Assembly: GCA_030867875.1 (NCBI GenBank)
Contig: JAOWCC010000807.1
Span: 186,001 to 250,000, forward strand
Reading direction: 5' to 3'
Origin: Actinernus sp. WN-2022
Taxonomy: Eukaryota; Cnidaria; Anthozoa; Actiniaria; Actinernidae
DNA: 64,000 nt
Shown here: positions 52,915-63,490 of the stretch, piece after piece
Layout of the letters: the number at the start of each line of letters is the position of its first letter
Position numbering within the stretch: the stretch's first letter is position 1
The notes under the pieces: generated by a model
Databases searched by the model: none
What the model was told of the DNA's origin: nothing
The model's input: the letters and a program-made list of their open reading frames with translations, nothing else
Program-made: the position numbers and the translations under genes

Positions 52915-53430
52915 TTTAATTTTCTACATTCCAGACATTCCATTCTAAGGCGTGGTCACATGGGAGGGTGGTACTCCACTCCTATTATTTATTAGGAGTT
53001 GGGTAGGGGAGTTATCAGTCGCGGTGACTTTCTGCTCTCTGCTCCCCTAGTATATGTATGTAATTTAATATTTGTGTTTTTCATGCATCTGATGAACATT
53101 AGATATGTTTTTCTTGTATGTAAATTAAAGGAGTTGACCTTTTAATGTAAACACTACTTATTCATGTAACACACGTCTACAATTTAGTCTGCTGTTCTGT
53201 TGTACTGCAGGTTCCGAGTACTAAAATATGATTGTCTCAATGTTTATATTTATCCCATATTATAAGTTGTATCCTGTCCATCCTGCCAATAACGCTGCCA
53301 CTATATTTCACTACTGTTCTTTCTACAGTCATGTTAAATGTATTCGTGGTCGAATCGTGTGCCTCTGTGTACATAACTTTATCTGCTGTGTTCATAACTG
53401 AAATGCATGTTGGTTATCTCTAATTAAAAG
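52915..53430. repeat. Direct repeat, copy 1 (~0.5 kb)
   Basis: Matches 54,337-54,850 over its whole length with few changes (from TTTCTACATTCCAGACATTC to GGTTATCTCTAATTAAA). It directly follows the LINE fragment and is probably its 3' UTR. Confidence 0.85.
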
Positions 53431-54336
53431 CTTTACCTTCATTCACAAAACTTCAGTTATAAAGGGAACTGTTCGAAGCCTTTCTCGAACCAAAACCTCG
53501 CTCCTGAGGGTTAAGTATGCGCCAATAATCTCGACAAGCGGATGCGAAACGTGATTAGGACAAGCCGGCCACTTCAGATATCTGTTAACACCTCCAGTAC
53601 TGAGCGAATTTGGCAATTAGCAATGTTCAGATTAGAGATTAAAAGAACACGCTTGTATCCCGTTCATGTTACGTGTACTTGTCGCCAAAGTTGTGCCTCG
53701 TATTGAACCCTAAAATCTAACTAAGATCACTAGAACACTTTAGCGAGTATATCGTTGTACGATTTCTAGTTTTATATTGCTGCTCCGTTAGTTGTGACGA
53801 TTGATTTTTTGGATTCGATTCCTACGCTGAGCGCAGTAAAAAAAATTTCAAGTAGAGGCTCCCCAATTCCTTGTAAAATTTAAGCGCCGCTTCGGGTGCT
53901 CTAGCCTGATTTTCAGACGGTACGAGGTCCGGGTGCTCGGGAAATATTCTAAGTCCCAAATTTCATAGTTAACAAAGGGAGTTTTGTGACGCAACTCTCC
54001 ACTTACAACATCTTAGCACCTGAAGAAGGCTAGTTTGGCTAGCCGAAATATAGTACGTCTAAAACTGTATACACGTTGTTTCAGCTTTGCAATAGTCCTC
54101 AGGATAGAGTAAAAAATATATCCGCAGTCTGTGGCTTCCGGTTGACCTTTTCGACATTATGCGGCGCCAGGGCAGCGCGGTGTTCAAGTATGTGCACTTG
54201 AACGACTTGAACAGCGTTAAGCTGATTGGTTGGGGGCGAAATACCTCGACTTGGAAAATAAAAATAACAAGAGGCTGGGTACAGCCTTAACTCGGGCTGT
54301 ATACAAATAAGCGTCACCATTTAAAATTTCTATTTT
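53431..54336. other. Segment between the direct repeats
   Basis: Has a short stem GGCTAG / CTAGCC in CTGAAGAAGGCTAG...CCGAAAT (54,021-54,050), a motif seen at ends of Penelope-like and other retroelements. A 73-codon minus frame (54,099-54,320) is not recognised. Confidence 0.35.
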
Positions 54337-54849
54337 CTACATTCTTTACATTCCAGACATTCCATTCTAAGGCGTGGTCACAGGGGAGGGGTGGTACTCC
54401 ACTCCTATTATTTATTAGGAGTTGGGTAGGGGAGTTACCAGTCGCGGTGACTTTCTACTCTCTGCTCCCCTAGTATACGTATGTAATTTAATATTTGTGT
54501 TTTTCATCATATGTACATTAGATGTTTTTCTTGTATGTAAATTAAAGGAGTTGACCTTTTAATGTAAACACTACTTATTCATGTAACACACGTCTACAAT
54601 TTAGTCTGCTGTTCTGTTGTACTGCAGGTTCCGAGTACTATTTTAAAATATGATTGTCTCAATGTTTATATTTATCCCATATTATAAGTTGTATCCTGTC
54701 CATCCTGCCGATAAAGCTGCCACTATATTTCACTACTGTTCTTTCAACAGTCATGTTAAATGTATTCGTGGTCAAATCGTGTGCCTCTGTGCACATAACT
54801 TTATCTGCTGTGTTCATAACTGAAATGCATGTTGGTTATCTCTAATTAA
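54337..54849. repeat. Direct repeat, copy 2 (~0.5 kb)
   Basis: Partner of 52,915-53,430. Ends at TTAA, where the Foldback-like element starts. Confidence 0.85.
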
Positions 54850-55861
54850 AGGGCAACTAACCCATTTGCAATTTTTATACATATGAATCTTTGAAAGGTT
54901 TTGAGTACTTCTGCGAAGAAATTTTTGGCTTACAGAGAATACTCTATGTTCTATGCTCGTTTAAAATGATGAATTTTTGACCTTTCCTGACCCATGACCG
55001 CGTAAGAAAAAGCATGGGTCGATTCTTGATCTTACGTCATCGAACTCATTCGACTTTGCAATAATTTGAATAAATATTTAGAATTTACTCTAAAATAACT
55101 GTTTTCTTTACTAAGAACTCAGAGACTGTGTATATTCTCTATATATCGATGTTGTTGTGATGGAAAGGCGCCATGGAGAATAATGCATTAATGAGGTATG
55201 GGGCGCCGTTTGTGTCAAAAATACTTTGTTTATAAATATATAACGTATTTTAGTATATCACATACTTGTTATATCGTATACAACTTTCTTTTACATATTT
55301 AAAACTTTGCACATCAATATTGCACTTGTTGTGTATTTTATAACTTGTCGCTATTTATGTAAAGGTTGTCATTTCTTACAACTTGATGACATTTATATCA
55401 AACATCCCGTATTTTAAAACTTGCGCATAAACATTTTTTACATAAAACTTGTCGCTCTTTTTAAAACTTCTGCATTTATATACAACTTGTAATTTTATAA
55501 AACTTCTGAAATTTATATAAAACTTGTAATTTTATAAAACTTATCCTTTTTTTATAACTGCGTGATTTTTTTTAATGACTTGTCACTTTTTAGTACATAT
55601 TTTTTTTTATATAAAACTTGTCGCTTTTTAAAACTTTTGCATTTATATATAACTTGTAATTTTATAAAACTTAAAGTGGACGACGCAACTATGGCCAGCG
55701 GTAAGTTATATTTCAGCTGCGCGCGCACCGCTCACCCGACTGAAAATGGATGTTTTAAGTGAGCTAAGGGTACATTTGAATGCTCTTTCAAAATTGTTCA
55801 GAGAACTTCAGCGTAATCTGTTTACAAGTAATCCTGAAACTGTGGAGGGATTGTACTAACT

Positions 55862-56172
55862 CACTGCACGCTACTTTACCGGCCGTGATCAACAAACTCA
55901 CTGTACGCTACCTTTACCGGCCGTGATCAACACCGTCACTGCAGGCTACCTTTACCGGCCGTGATCTACAAACTCGCTGTAGGCTACCTTTACCGGCGGT
56001 GATCAACAAACTCACTGTACGCTACCTTTACCGGCCGTGATCAACAAACTCACCGTACGCTACCTTTACCGGCGGTGATCAACAAACTCACTGTACGCTA
56101 CCTTTACCGGCCGTGATCAACAAACTCACTGTAGTGTACGCTACCTTTACCGGCGGTGATCAACAAACTCAC
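55862..56172. repeat. 38-bp tandem repeat in the Foldback-like element
   Basis: Eight copies of a unit with CTACCTTTACCGGCCGTGAT and CAACAAACTCACTGTACG; alternate units carry CCGGCGG instead of CCGGCCG. Confidence 0.92.
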
Positions 56173-56560
56173 TCCATCTCGGCACTTATCTCCACAGCAC
56201 TAGTAACTAAATTTCTGACATATAGCTCTTCTCTGATGTTTCCCCGAGGAACAGATGTAATTTTTGGGTCCGGTAGCAGGATTACGTCTTTGATAATCGG
56301 CTTTGTCGGGCGATAAGGCATGCCAGGGCCACTGCGAGCGCGAGCGCTGTTTCCGCCTTTTGTCGAGGGCATTCTTTTCGGCCATCGCGTTGGACCCGAC
56401 TGATAGCTGTGCTGTGGGTTGAATTCGCTACCAAAGGTGTTGGTAGTAGCACTGGTTGGTACTGATGAGGTCGATCGTGAGCTTCGGCAGCTTGGAAACA
56501 GTTGTTCTACTTGTTCTAGCGTGTTCGTTGCGGAACACTCTCTCTCTCTGAGCGTGCACG
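56173..56560 (-). pseudogene. Coding-like segment inside the Foldback-like element
   Basis: Part of a 166-codon minus frame that starts in the right arm. The centre reads SATTNTFGSEFNPQHSYQSG, then PTKPIIKDVILLPDPKITSV and PRGNIREELYVRNLVTSAVE. The KDV-LLP-P...VPRG block looks like a conserved domain but I cannot name it. It could be the element's own 5' exon or a captured host fragment. It ends against the tandem array. Confidence 0.45.
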
Positions 56561-57339
56561 CGTCCACTTTAAGTTTTATAAAATTACAAGTTGTATATAA
56601 ATGCAAAAGTTTTAAAAAGCGACAAGTTTTATATAAAAAAAATTTACGTACTAAAAAATGACAAGTCATTAAAAATATCAGGCAGTTATAAAAAAAGGAT
56701 AAGTTTTATAAAATTACAAGTTTTATATAAATGTCAGAAGTTTTATAAAATTACAAGTTGTATATAAATGCAGAAGTTTTAAAATACGCGATTTTTGATA
56801 TAAATGTCATCAAGTTGTAAGAAATTACAACCTTTACATAAATAGCGACAAGTTATAAAATACACAACAAGTGCAATATTTATGTGCAAGAGTTTTAAAT
56901 ATGTAAAAGAAAGTTGTATACGATATAACAAGTATGTGATATACTAAAATACGTTATATATTTATAAACAAAGTATTTTTGACACAAACGGCGCCCCATA
57001 ATGAGGTGGCGTAAGATCAAGAATCGACCCAGGCTTTTTCTTGCGCGGTCATGGGTCAGGAAAGGTCAAATTGTCACCATTTCCAACAAGCATAGAACAT
57101 AGAGTATTCTATGTAAGCAAAACATTTCTTCACAGAAGTACTCAAAACCTTTCAAAGATTCGTATGTATAATAATTAGGAGCACTTTAAATATTTTCGCA
57201 CACAAAGGATTGTGGGTCCGTACAAGCCGCCATCTTTTCCGGTTAGGAAATAGCGCAGTGTGACAGCGACGGTCTGAAAGCCTTAGTTCAGCCGTAACTG
57301 TGGGTGATATCGAGTGTTAATCACACGACTTGATCATAC

Positions 57340-57465
57340 CTGTAACTGCAGCAGTTCCTTGATGGCGCTTTCAGATGTAACCTTCAGTTCCTCAACTTCC
57401 AACTCCTGACGAATGAGCATCTTCTCGCACTCTGATTTAGATCTCTTGCGCTCAGCCTGCTCGAA
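57340..57465 (-). CDS. STK10: SLK/STK10-like kinase, coiled-coil exon (42 aa)
   Basis: Acceptor poly-T TTTTAAG at 57,466-57,467, donor CAG/GTATGA at 57,339-57,340, both phases 0, 126 bp. Reads FEQAERKRSKSECEKMLIRQ to ESAIKELLQLQ. Length and pattern equal the F-x-x-QEEKR...EL-x-QLQ block of the SLK/STK10 C-terminal (PKK) coiled coil. Highly charged, no Pro. Cytoplasmic Ste20-like kinases of this family act on ERM proteins and Polo kinases. Confidence 0.92.
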
Positions 57466-59093
57466 CTTAAAAAAAAAACCAGGACGACGTGAACACAAAA
57501 ACTTAGGGTTCGTTCGATTGGTCGTATTCCGAAATAAGAATACACAGAATGATCACTACAAATCACTTGTATCGGGATTTTTTAGCCACTGGAATACTAA
57601 ATGTATCCTGAATATCATATGTCAGCAAGTGTTTGTAGCTTACAGTGCGTTCGATTGATCGTATTACTGAATAAGAATACACAGAATGATCACTACAAAT
57701 CACTTGTATCGGGATTTTTTAGCCACTGGAATACTAAATGTATCCTGAATATCATATGTCAGCAAGTGTTTGTAGCTTACAGTGCGTTCGATTGATCGTA
57801 TTACTGAATAAGAATACACAGAATGATCACTACAAATCACTTGTATCGGGATTTTTTAGCCACTGGAATACTAAATGTATCCTGAATATCATATGTCAGC
57901 AAGTGTTTGTAGCTTACAGTGCGTTCGATTGATCGTATTACTGAATAAGAATACACAGAATGATCACTACAAATCACTTGTATCGGGATTTTTTAGCCAC
58001 TGGAATACTAAATGTATCCTGAATATCATATGTCAGCAAGTGTTTGTAGCTTACAGTGCGTTCGATTGATCGTATTACTGAATAAGAATACACAGAATGA
58101 TCACTACAAATCACTTGTATCGGGATTTTTTAGCCACTGGAATACTAAATGTATCCCGAATATCATTTGTCAGCAAGTGTTTGTAGCTTACAGTGCAAAA
58201 TGAGCCTGAAGCAGTGATTTCCAGACTATTCTATCTCTTCCTATTCTGGAATACGGTCTATCGAACGTGCTATTACAATGGCTTTACAATTACAATTTAC
58301 AATTACAATGGAATGCCCCTGGCTCACCAACATATTTCGCTTTTCCTTTTATCCTAACCCTAGCTCAATTGGATTTTGTAGCAAACGCCGCTGTTCCTTT
58401 CGCTGGCACTGTTCAAGTTCACTTTGTACCACTCCTTGTCAGCATTCAGATATCAGAAAAAAGTCAGAAAAATGTGTGTGCTTATACTTAGTGTAAACTA
58501 GGTTTTATGTGCGCGTAAGTTTCTCATTCGTGTCTTTCTACTTACTTGACTATTTAAACTAGTCATAATTCTCTTCTGAGTCGTTATAAAGCTAAGATCA
58601 CCCCAGATGTATTACCTCCCTCATGAGCTCCTTTTTATCTTCTAGTGACATTCCTTATCGAGTCTCAAGTGACTTGCGGTAAGTTTCTTGTCTTTCTACT
58701 AACCTGACTATTTGTGCTAGTCGTAACACTCTTCTGAGTCGTTATAAAACTAAGATCACCACAGGTGTATTACCTCCCTTGTTAGCTCCTTTTCGTCTTC
58801 TAGAGACATTCCCTTATCGAGTCTCAAGTGACTTGCGGTAAATTTCTTGTATTTCTACTAACCTGACTATTTATACTAGTCGTAACACTCTTCTAATTAG
58901 TTATAAAGCTAAGATCACCCCAGGTGTATTACCTCCCTCGTTAGCTCCTTTTCATCTTCTAGAGACATTCCGCCTTATCGAGTCTCAAGTGACTTGCGGT
59001 AAGTTTCTTGTCTTTCTACTAACCTGACTATTTATACTAGTCGTAACACTCTTCTGAGTCGTTAAAAAGCTAAGATCACCCCAGGTGTATTAC
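57466..59093 (-). other. Intron with two tandem arrays
   Basis: Between the 42-codon exon and the next upstream exon. Holds the 137-bp array, 58,273-58,515 without anything notable (short TTACAATTACAA repeats at 58,281) and the 160-bp array that overlaps the exon. Confidence 0.7.
57509..58272. mobile_element. Element with inverted ends and a 137-bp internal array
   Basis: Left GTTCGATTGGTCGTATTCCG and right CGGTCTATCGAACG (preceded by CTATTCTGGAATA) are imperfect inverted repeats. Between them a 137-bp unit is repeated five times (57,512-58,196) almost without change. Confidence 0.75.
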
Positions 59094-59159
59094 CTCCCTC
59101 GTTAGCTCCTTTTCATCTTCTAGAGACATTCCCTTATCGAGTCTCAGTGACTTGCGGTA
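58516..59159. repeat. 160-bp tandem array containing an exon end and its donor
   Basis: Four units (period 159-161 bp; GTGACTTGCGGT or its variant ends at 58,680, 58,839, 59,000 and 59,159). The unit at the high-coordinate end is the true exon 3' end plus donor; the other three copy about 60 bp of exon and the donor GGAG/GTAATAC. The copies have one extra T (CACTTGAG against CACTGAG on minus), which breaks the reading frame. Confidence 0.9.
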
Positions 59160-59275
59160 GTTCTGTGTTTTACTCTTCATCTCATTTCTTTGTATCTTCG
59201 GTAGTCTCTTGCGTTCTATTTCATGCCGTCGCTTCATCTCCTCTTCCTGGAGTTTAGTTAGGTGCTGGTGCTGCT
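59094..59275 (-). CDS. STK10: SLK/STK10-like kinase, exon with LPKIQRNE motif
   Basis: Reads EQHQHLTKLQEEEMKRRHEI, ERKRLPKIQRNEMKSKTQNY, then RKSLRLDKGMSLEDEKELTR-E and donor GAG/GTAATA, phase 0. LPK-x-QR-x-E...KKSLR is a hallmark of the SLK/STK10 coiled-coil region. The preceding exon ends in phase 1, which fits an acceptor at AAACAG (start 59,275). A stronger-looking TTGTAATTCAG seven bases upstream (start 59,282) does not keep the frame. Donor and 3' part are duplicated in the adjacent array. Confidence 0.88.
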
Positions 59276-59465
59276 CTGTTTCCTGAATTACAAAGTAACC
59301 AATAAACGCGGGCTATAAATGTACGTCAACATAGAAATCTTCAAGTGATCATCTTACAAACTGCATGTGACGAGTCCTTACGAGTCTGAGGAAACAGCCG
59401 CCTTCTCGCTGAGGCTCACTTCCATCCTAATGATGCTATTGCAGATACCAACAATAGTTCCAGTT

Positions 59466-59602
59466 GACTCAATCCCGGTTTCTGAGAAACTACCCACCCA
59501 CCCCTCCCTTGGATATGCATCGTTCTATTAATGATTACCATTCAAGGTTAGGGTGAAGTGTGGGGGAGGGGTGGGGGTTTCCCAGAAACCGTGATTGATC
59601 CC
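59466..59602. mobile_element. MITE with CAATCCCGGTTTCTGAGAAAC TIR
   Basis: TCAATCCCGGTTTCTGAGAA (59,469 on) inverted as TTCCCAGAAACCGTGATTGA (to 59,598); CCACCCCTCCC / GGGAGGGGTGGG lie inside the ends. Confidence 0.75.
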
Positions 59603-60728
59603 GTTTTAGTACTAAAATTCTAACAAACTTTGATTTGAATCTTGTTCAGTGTGACTCAATATATTTGGTGTAAGGACACTTTCTAGTTGGTCTTGGACTC
59701 ATATAACCTGATAAAACAACCACCTCTCGTCGTGGGCTCACTTCCATCTTAATGGGCTTTTATCGTACGGCGACCATGTTGAGTCCCAGGAGAATAAAAA
59801 CCTTTGTTTTCGTCCGGTAAACTCGTTCTGAAACCAACCAGTGCGAGGCTACCTGGGCCAAAACTATTGTTTTATCCAAGATGGCCGAACAGCGATAACA
59901 GCCCATGATGCTATTGCAGACACCAACAATAGTTTTACTACTAAAATTCTAGCAAACTTTGATTTGAATCTTTTTCAGTATGACTCAATACATTTGGTGT
60001 AAAGACACTTTCTTGTTGGTCTTGTTCTCATATAACCTGAGAAAACAGCCAACTGTATTCTCAGACTAGTATTAATATCGCTTTGCGATCGATCGCCTTT
60101 GAACGCGCGAAGTCAATGGTGACGCATGACGTAACATCCTTTTAACGAGGATATTCATCTAGCCAATAGCTACCCACATTAAATTTGGCTGTTTCGCGTC
60201 CTTGGCGTGGTGACGAATTTCGAAAAATAAATTGCGTTGTTGTTTTAATTTTTATGCGTAAATAACGCAGGACGCATGCACACAATCATTGATCTGCGAT
60301 TGTAAATTTGATCAAACGTAACGCACCTTGTGGTGTCTGTTTAACATCTGAGATCGTTGTAGGAAGAACGTCTCCTTTAGCTGAGACTTGGCGAGTTGAT
60401 GTCGTTCGTTCAGGTGACGATATTCAATCTCCCACTTTTCTGATTCGTGTCCTAACGAAAGAGAAAAGCAATACGGTGCGTAGGCACCATGTTTATCGAG
60501 TCTGTTCTATGTAGACGCAAATATCCGGAAATTTAGATATTTAGAAAATTACGGGATATTTTGAGATATCGTCTGGTTTTTCATTGCCCCAGACGACCCA
60601 AATCCCATTTTTTTTTTATTTCAAAGACCTTTTTCAGTGCCAGCCGTAAATTAAATCAGCGGTCTATCACTTCAAGTAGGCAGACATGAATTACTACCAA
60701 ATTGTATTGTGTATTGTGTTCTATTTAA

Positions 60729-60917
60729 GAAATAGAAAACATTTCCCGTGTTTCTATAGAGTTATAGAAACACGAGTGGGAGTTTGGGAGAACGAGAAGT
60801 GGCAGTGGGAACACGAGCCCGAAGGGCGAGTGTTTCCACAGCTATTTCGAGTTCTTCCAAACTTCCACAAGTGTTTCTATAACTCTATAGAAACAAGGGG
60901 AAAATGTTTTCTATTTC
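60729..60917. mobile_element. MITE built on the palindrome GTTTCTATAGAGTTATAGAAAC
   Basis: Ends GAAATAGAAAACATTT / AAATGTTTTCTATTTC, 189 bp. Each arm contains the near-palindrome GTTTCTATAGAGTTATAGAA. A further solo copy stands at 61,016-61,040 near CAATCAGAGCGCGC. Confidence 0.8.
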
Positions 60918-61719
60918 CTTTATAAAATAAACGAATAAAAGCACGGAACGCTCGCTTCATTTTATAACCAAAACGTAAATTCTCACAACTAGCTCAAGCG
61001 CGCGCTCACTGTCTATGTTTCTATAGAGTTATAGAAACACGGCTTACAGCCAATCAGAGCGCGCGTACTATCGAAACTATTTTATAATGTAATGTGTATT
61101 TCGTTCTATTGTTTTGTATTGTGTTAATTCTATTGTATTTTGATAGTAATTCATGTGTTGCCTAATGAAGGGGCCATTTCAAAAGCACATTGTAAGAAAT
61201 AGTAATGGCGGACGGCAAGAGCAACATGGATCCAGGAGAAGAAATACAGGATTATCCAAATCTTCGAGATATTTCAACTATTTTTACCGTTTTTTTTAAA
61301 TACCTTTTCTCGACGAAAATCTTCGAGGTATTTAAAACTTTTTGAGATATTTTTGTGGATATATAGGTTTTCGTTTCGGGAATTTCCGGTAACATACTTT
61401 GGCAATTTTTCGATAGATGTGTCTAAGTTACCTACATCGAGTGACTGCCCCAAGAAAGCGCGCAAAGACCAAAGGAAGGGTAAACTTCTTCGTCCTTCCC
61501 TTGCTCCCTTGCGCCCCATCTTTCTCCTTTCTAACCTAAAGGCCTGGGTACGAGGCAGTATGGAATACCGAAAGCGCTTGTAACCTCCATGCACGCCGAT
61601 CCAAGTGATATGGTTGAACACTGACTCACTTTACGGCAGTTGAAATATCTCATTTTAAAGACAGCGTTTTCATACCAATGATTCCTGGAGGTCGTAGATT
61701 TTACGCTCTCGCCGTTTTT

Positions 61720-62397
61720 CAATCCACCGTATTGAAAAAGATGGCGGCTGGACATTCGACCACAATCCCCTGCGAACCTAACACGGTGCAAATCCTCGAT
61801 TCTCTTCACTAACAGTGGATTGGCAACAGCATCTCAACGTGTTCTCGAGGTTTAGAATTACGATTATCGTAAATTGGTATTGGCCGCTGAAATTACGATA
61901 ATCGTAATTCTACTGACATCCTAACCCGAACCACAAAACTAACCCTAACCATCGGACGAGTTCACGGGTAAACGACGGGTTCTCACTCACCTAGAGCTAG
62001 GGTTCACAGGTAAACAAGAAAAGAACGTGAAGAAGAGAACAAGTTTTTTTCAAGCGATCCTACTGGAGTTCGATCTCATAACCCTTTGCGTGTAGTGCAG
62101 TGCAGCACAGAGGTCATCACCACTACACTAAGACCGCCTCCCGCCGTTCGGAATGTGACAAATCTTTATCTTTATCCTTGACTGGTCACGAGAATTACGA
62201 TTATCGTAATTTCAACGGCCAATAACAATTTACGATAATCGTAATTTCAAACTCGAGATCATGTTGAGCATTTGCACTTGGCTTGTTTTTAAGATCTAAA
62301 ACCTCTCTACCGCGTTTTTATAACGGATTAAAGTTTTTCGCGCGCAAAGGATTGTGGGTAAAGTACAAGCCGCCATCTTTGTCGGTACGGTGGATTG
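61720..62397. mobile_element. DNA element with CAATCCACCGTA TIR, 678 bp
   Basis: Perfect 12-bp ends (61,720-61,731; 62,386-62,397), then AAAGATGGCGGCT / AGCCGCCATCTTT. GTTTT flanks both sides. Inside are four copies of a strong palindrome (AATTACGATTATCGTAATT type). A partial relative of the right end lies at 57,200-57,235. Confidence 0.75.
61855..62250. repeat. Four ATTACGATAATCGTAAT palindromes in two inverted pairs
   Basis: At 61,855-61,875, 61,890-61,909, 62,193-62,212 and 62,227-62,246. The pairs enclose TTGGCCG / CGGCCAA words, so the whole 61,840-62,265 segment folds back. Confidence 0.8.
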
Positions 62398-62595
62398 GTT
62401 TTACATTGGTCTATTAGTCAAATGCAACGCGCTCATACGAGACGTGATGAGCAAATGCTACTGAGTTAGTCCATTGTGTTCTCCTCTCAACTTTGACTCT
62501 ATTTGTATAATTATTAAGCTATTTCAATGCCGGCGGATATCTCCCAGTCCGGCTTCACTTCACAGGCTGACAATCATTTACGGAGGGAAACTAAC

Positions 62596-62725
62596 CTCGT
62601 TTTCTTTCGTGTTTGGACTCTAGAAACTGCATTTCCAACTCGAACATCTTCTGCCTGTGCAGGTCAATCATTTGTTTGTAGAATTTCTCAAACTCAGCTT
62701 GTTGCATCGACTGAAACTCGTGCTC
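62596..62725 (-). CDS. STK10: SLK/STK10-like kinase, coiled-coil exon (43 aa)
   Basis: Acceptor CTACTTTTCAG before 62,725, donor CGAG/GTTAGT after 62,596, starting phase 0 and ending phase 1. Reads EHEFQSMQQAEFEKFYKQMI, DLHRQKMFELEMQFLESKHE, RKR. Glu/Lys/Gln-rich with few small residues, a coiled coil; Q-x-MFE..FL..KHE fits the PKK region just before the LPKIQ block. Confidence 0.85.
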
Positions 62726-63490
62726 CTGAAAAGTAGTGCACACAAGTTACAAGGATGGCGTGGCCTGTGAGAGGCGTGGCATCAAGTGTGTTAACAATGT
62801 TAAATGCGCCTGATCAACTTCCCCCCCCCAAAAAAAAAAAACATTTCCTTCTCTTTTCTCCTCGTCGTATTTTGACCGGCGCCAACAGGTAGCCCAATCC
62901 GAAACAAAAATGAACAGAAAAACACATAGAAGAGCCGCTAGCAGACTAGCAGGGCTGTAAAAGTACACCTAACCCCTCTTGCAGTTTATACCTATGAACC
63001 TCAGGAGTTTTGGTAGAGAATACTCTATGTTCTACGCTTGTTTGTTCCTCCTTTTTCTTCTTTCCTCCCCTTTCCCATCAGCAACTTCCCTCCCCTTTCG
63101 CCCTCGGGTATGATGCTCAGGTTAATTAAGCTACTAACTGACCAATGCCATGTGTACATACTGCCTGTTGATGAGACACGTCCAACTCCTCCTTTTTCCT
63201 CTTCCATGTTTCTTTCCGATAGATTCGTGGTAATTTATCGTTCTGAAAAATAATCATCGAAAACATTTTTCTTAACTAAAGGATGACATTTCATAAGTGG
63301 TTTTGTAATTATTGAGGGGAGGGGGCGAAAAAAGCAAGGCAAGATGGCCATTGGGTAAAGCGTATGCAGAGCCTTCTTGCGTTAAGAATATCCATCACGT
63401 TTGCAACCTTGTACGATCATTAGTATCTTATAATACATTCCATAAACAGAATGTTTGCTCTCGTATTTGTTACGGATACCTAAATCTATA
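62726..63490 (-). other. Intron sequence
   Basis: Contains a C8/A12 simple stretch at 62,821 and a fragment TAGAGAATACTCTATGTTCT (63,014 on) that matches the arms of the Foldback-like element. No exon-like frame. Confidence 0.4.

Larger units (their letters stand above)
54850..57185. mobile_element. Foldback-like DNA transposon, 2.3 kb, TTAA-flanked
   Basis: Left arm 54,850-55,682 and right arm 56,561-57,185 are long inverted repeats: CGAATCTTTGAAAGGTTTTG, TACTCTATGTTCTATGC and GACCTTTCCTGACCCATGAC all recur inverted. The inner halves of both arms are degenerate ~22-bp repeats of ATAAAACTTGTCGC / TTTATATAAAACTTGTAATT. TTAA flanks both ends (54,846-54,849; 57,186-57,189), as for Kolobok or piggyBac. 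The centre has a 38-bp tandem array and a coding-like piece. Confidence 0.82.
50864..57339 (-). other. Large repeat-filled intron of the SLK/STK10-like gene
   Basis: 6.5 kb between two phase-0 exons. In order it holds 50,864-51,190 (nothing seen), nested MITEs, a 75-bp tandem array, a LINE fragment, a duplicated 0.5-kb segment and a Foldback-like element. In the family about 38 residues (the conserved stretch with VEHE and EWR) lie between the two flanking exons; I could not find them here. Confidence 0.6.
59276..62595 (-). other. Intron with MITEs and duplications
   Basis: 3.3 kb. Apart from the elements listed separately, a ~120-150-bp segment (TACTAAAATTCTA...CATATAACCTGA) is present at 59,606-59,755 and again at 59,936-60,058. 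A 68-codon + frame at 60,308-60,514 and a short + frame at 61,206 (MADGKSNMDPGEEIQDYPN) look coding-like but are not recognised. Confidence 0.5.

Noticed and set aside
54021..54050. Possible hammerhead ribozyme core (CTGAAGA...CCGAAA)
   Set aside because: Stem II pairs well (GGCTAG/CTAGCC), but an extra A sits between core and stem and I could not find stems I and III. A covariance-model search would decide.
57413..58203. Chain of five 64-codon ORFs (MYPEYHMSASVCSLQ...)
   Set aside because: One frame of the 137-bp tandem repeat in an intron; each has a stop.
59276..59282. Exon start at 59,282 after TTGTAATTCAG
   Set aside because: It looks like the better acceptor, but with the upstream exon ending in phase 1 it breaks the frame; the AAACAG site seven bases on keeps it.
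60308..60514. 68-codon + frame (MIKRNAPCGVCLTSEIVVGR...)
   Set aside because: Coding-like composition but antisense in an intron, no recognised domain, no splice context; left as a note in the intron entry.
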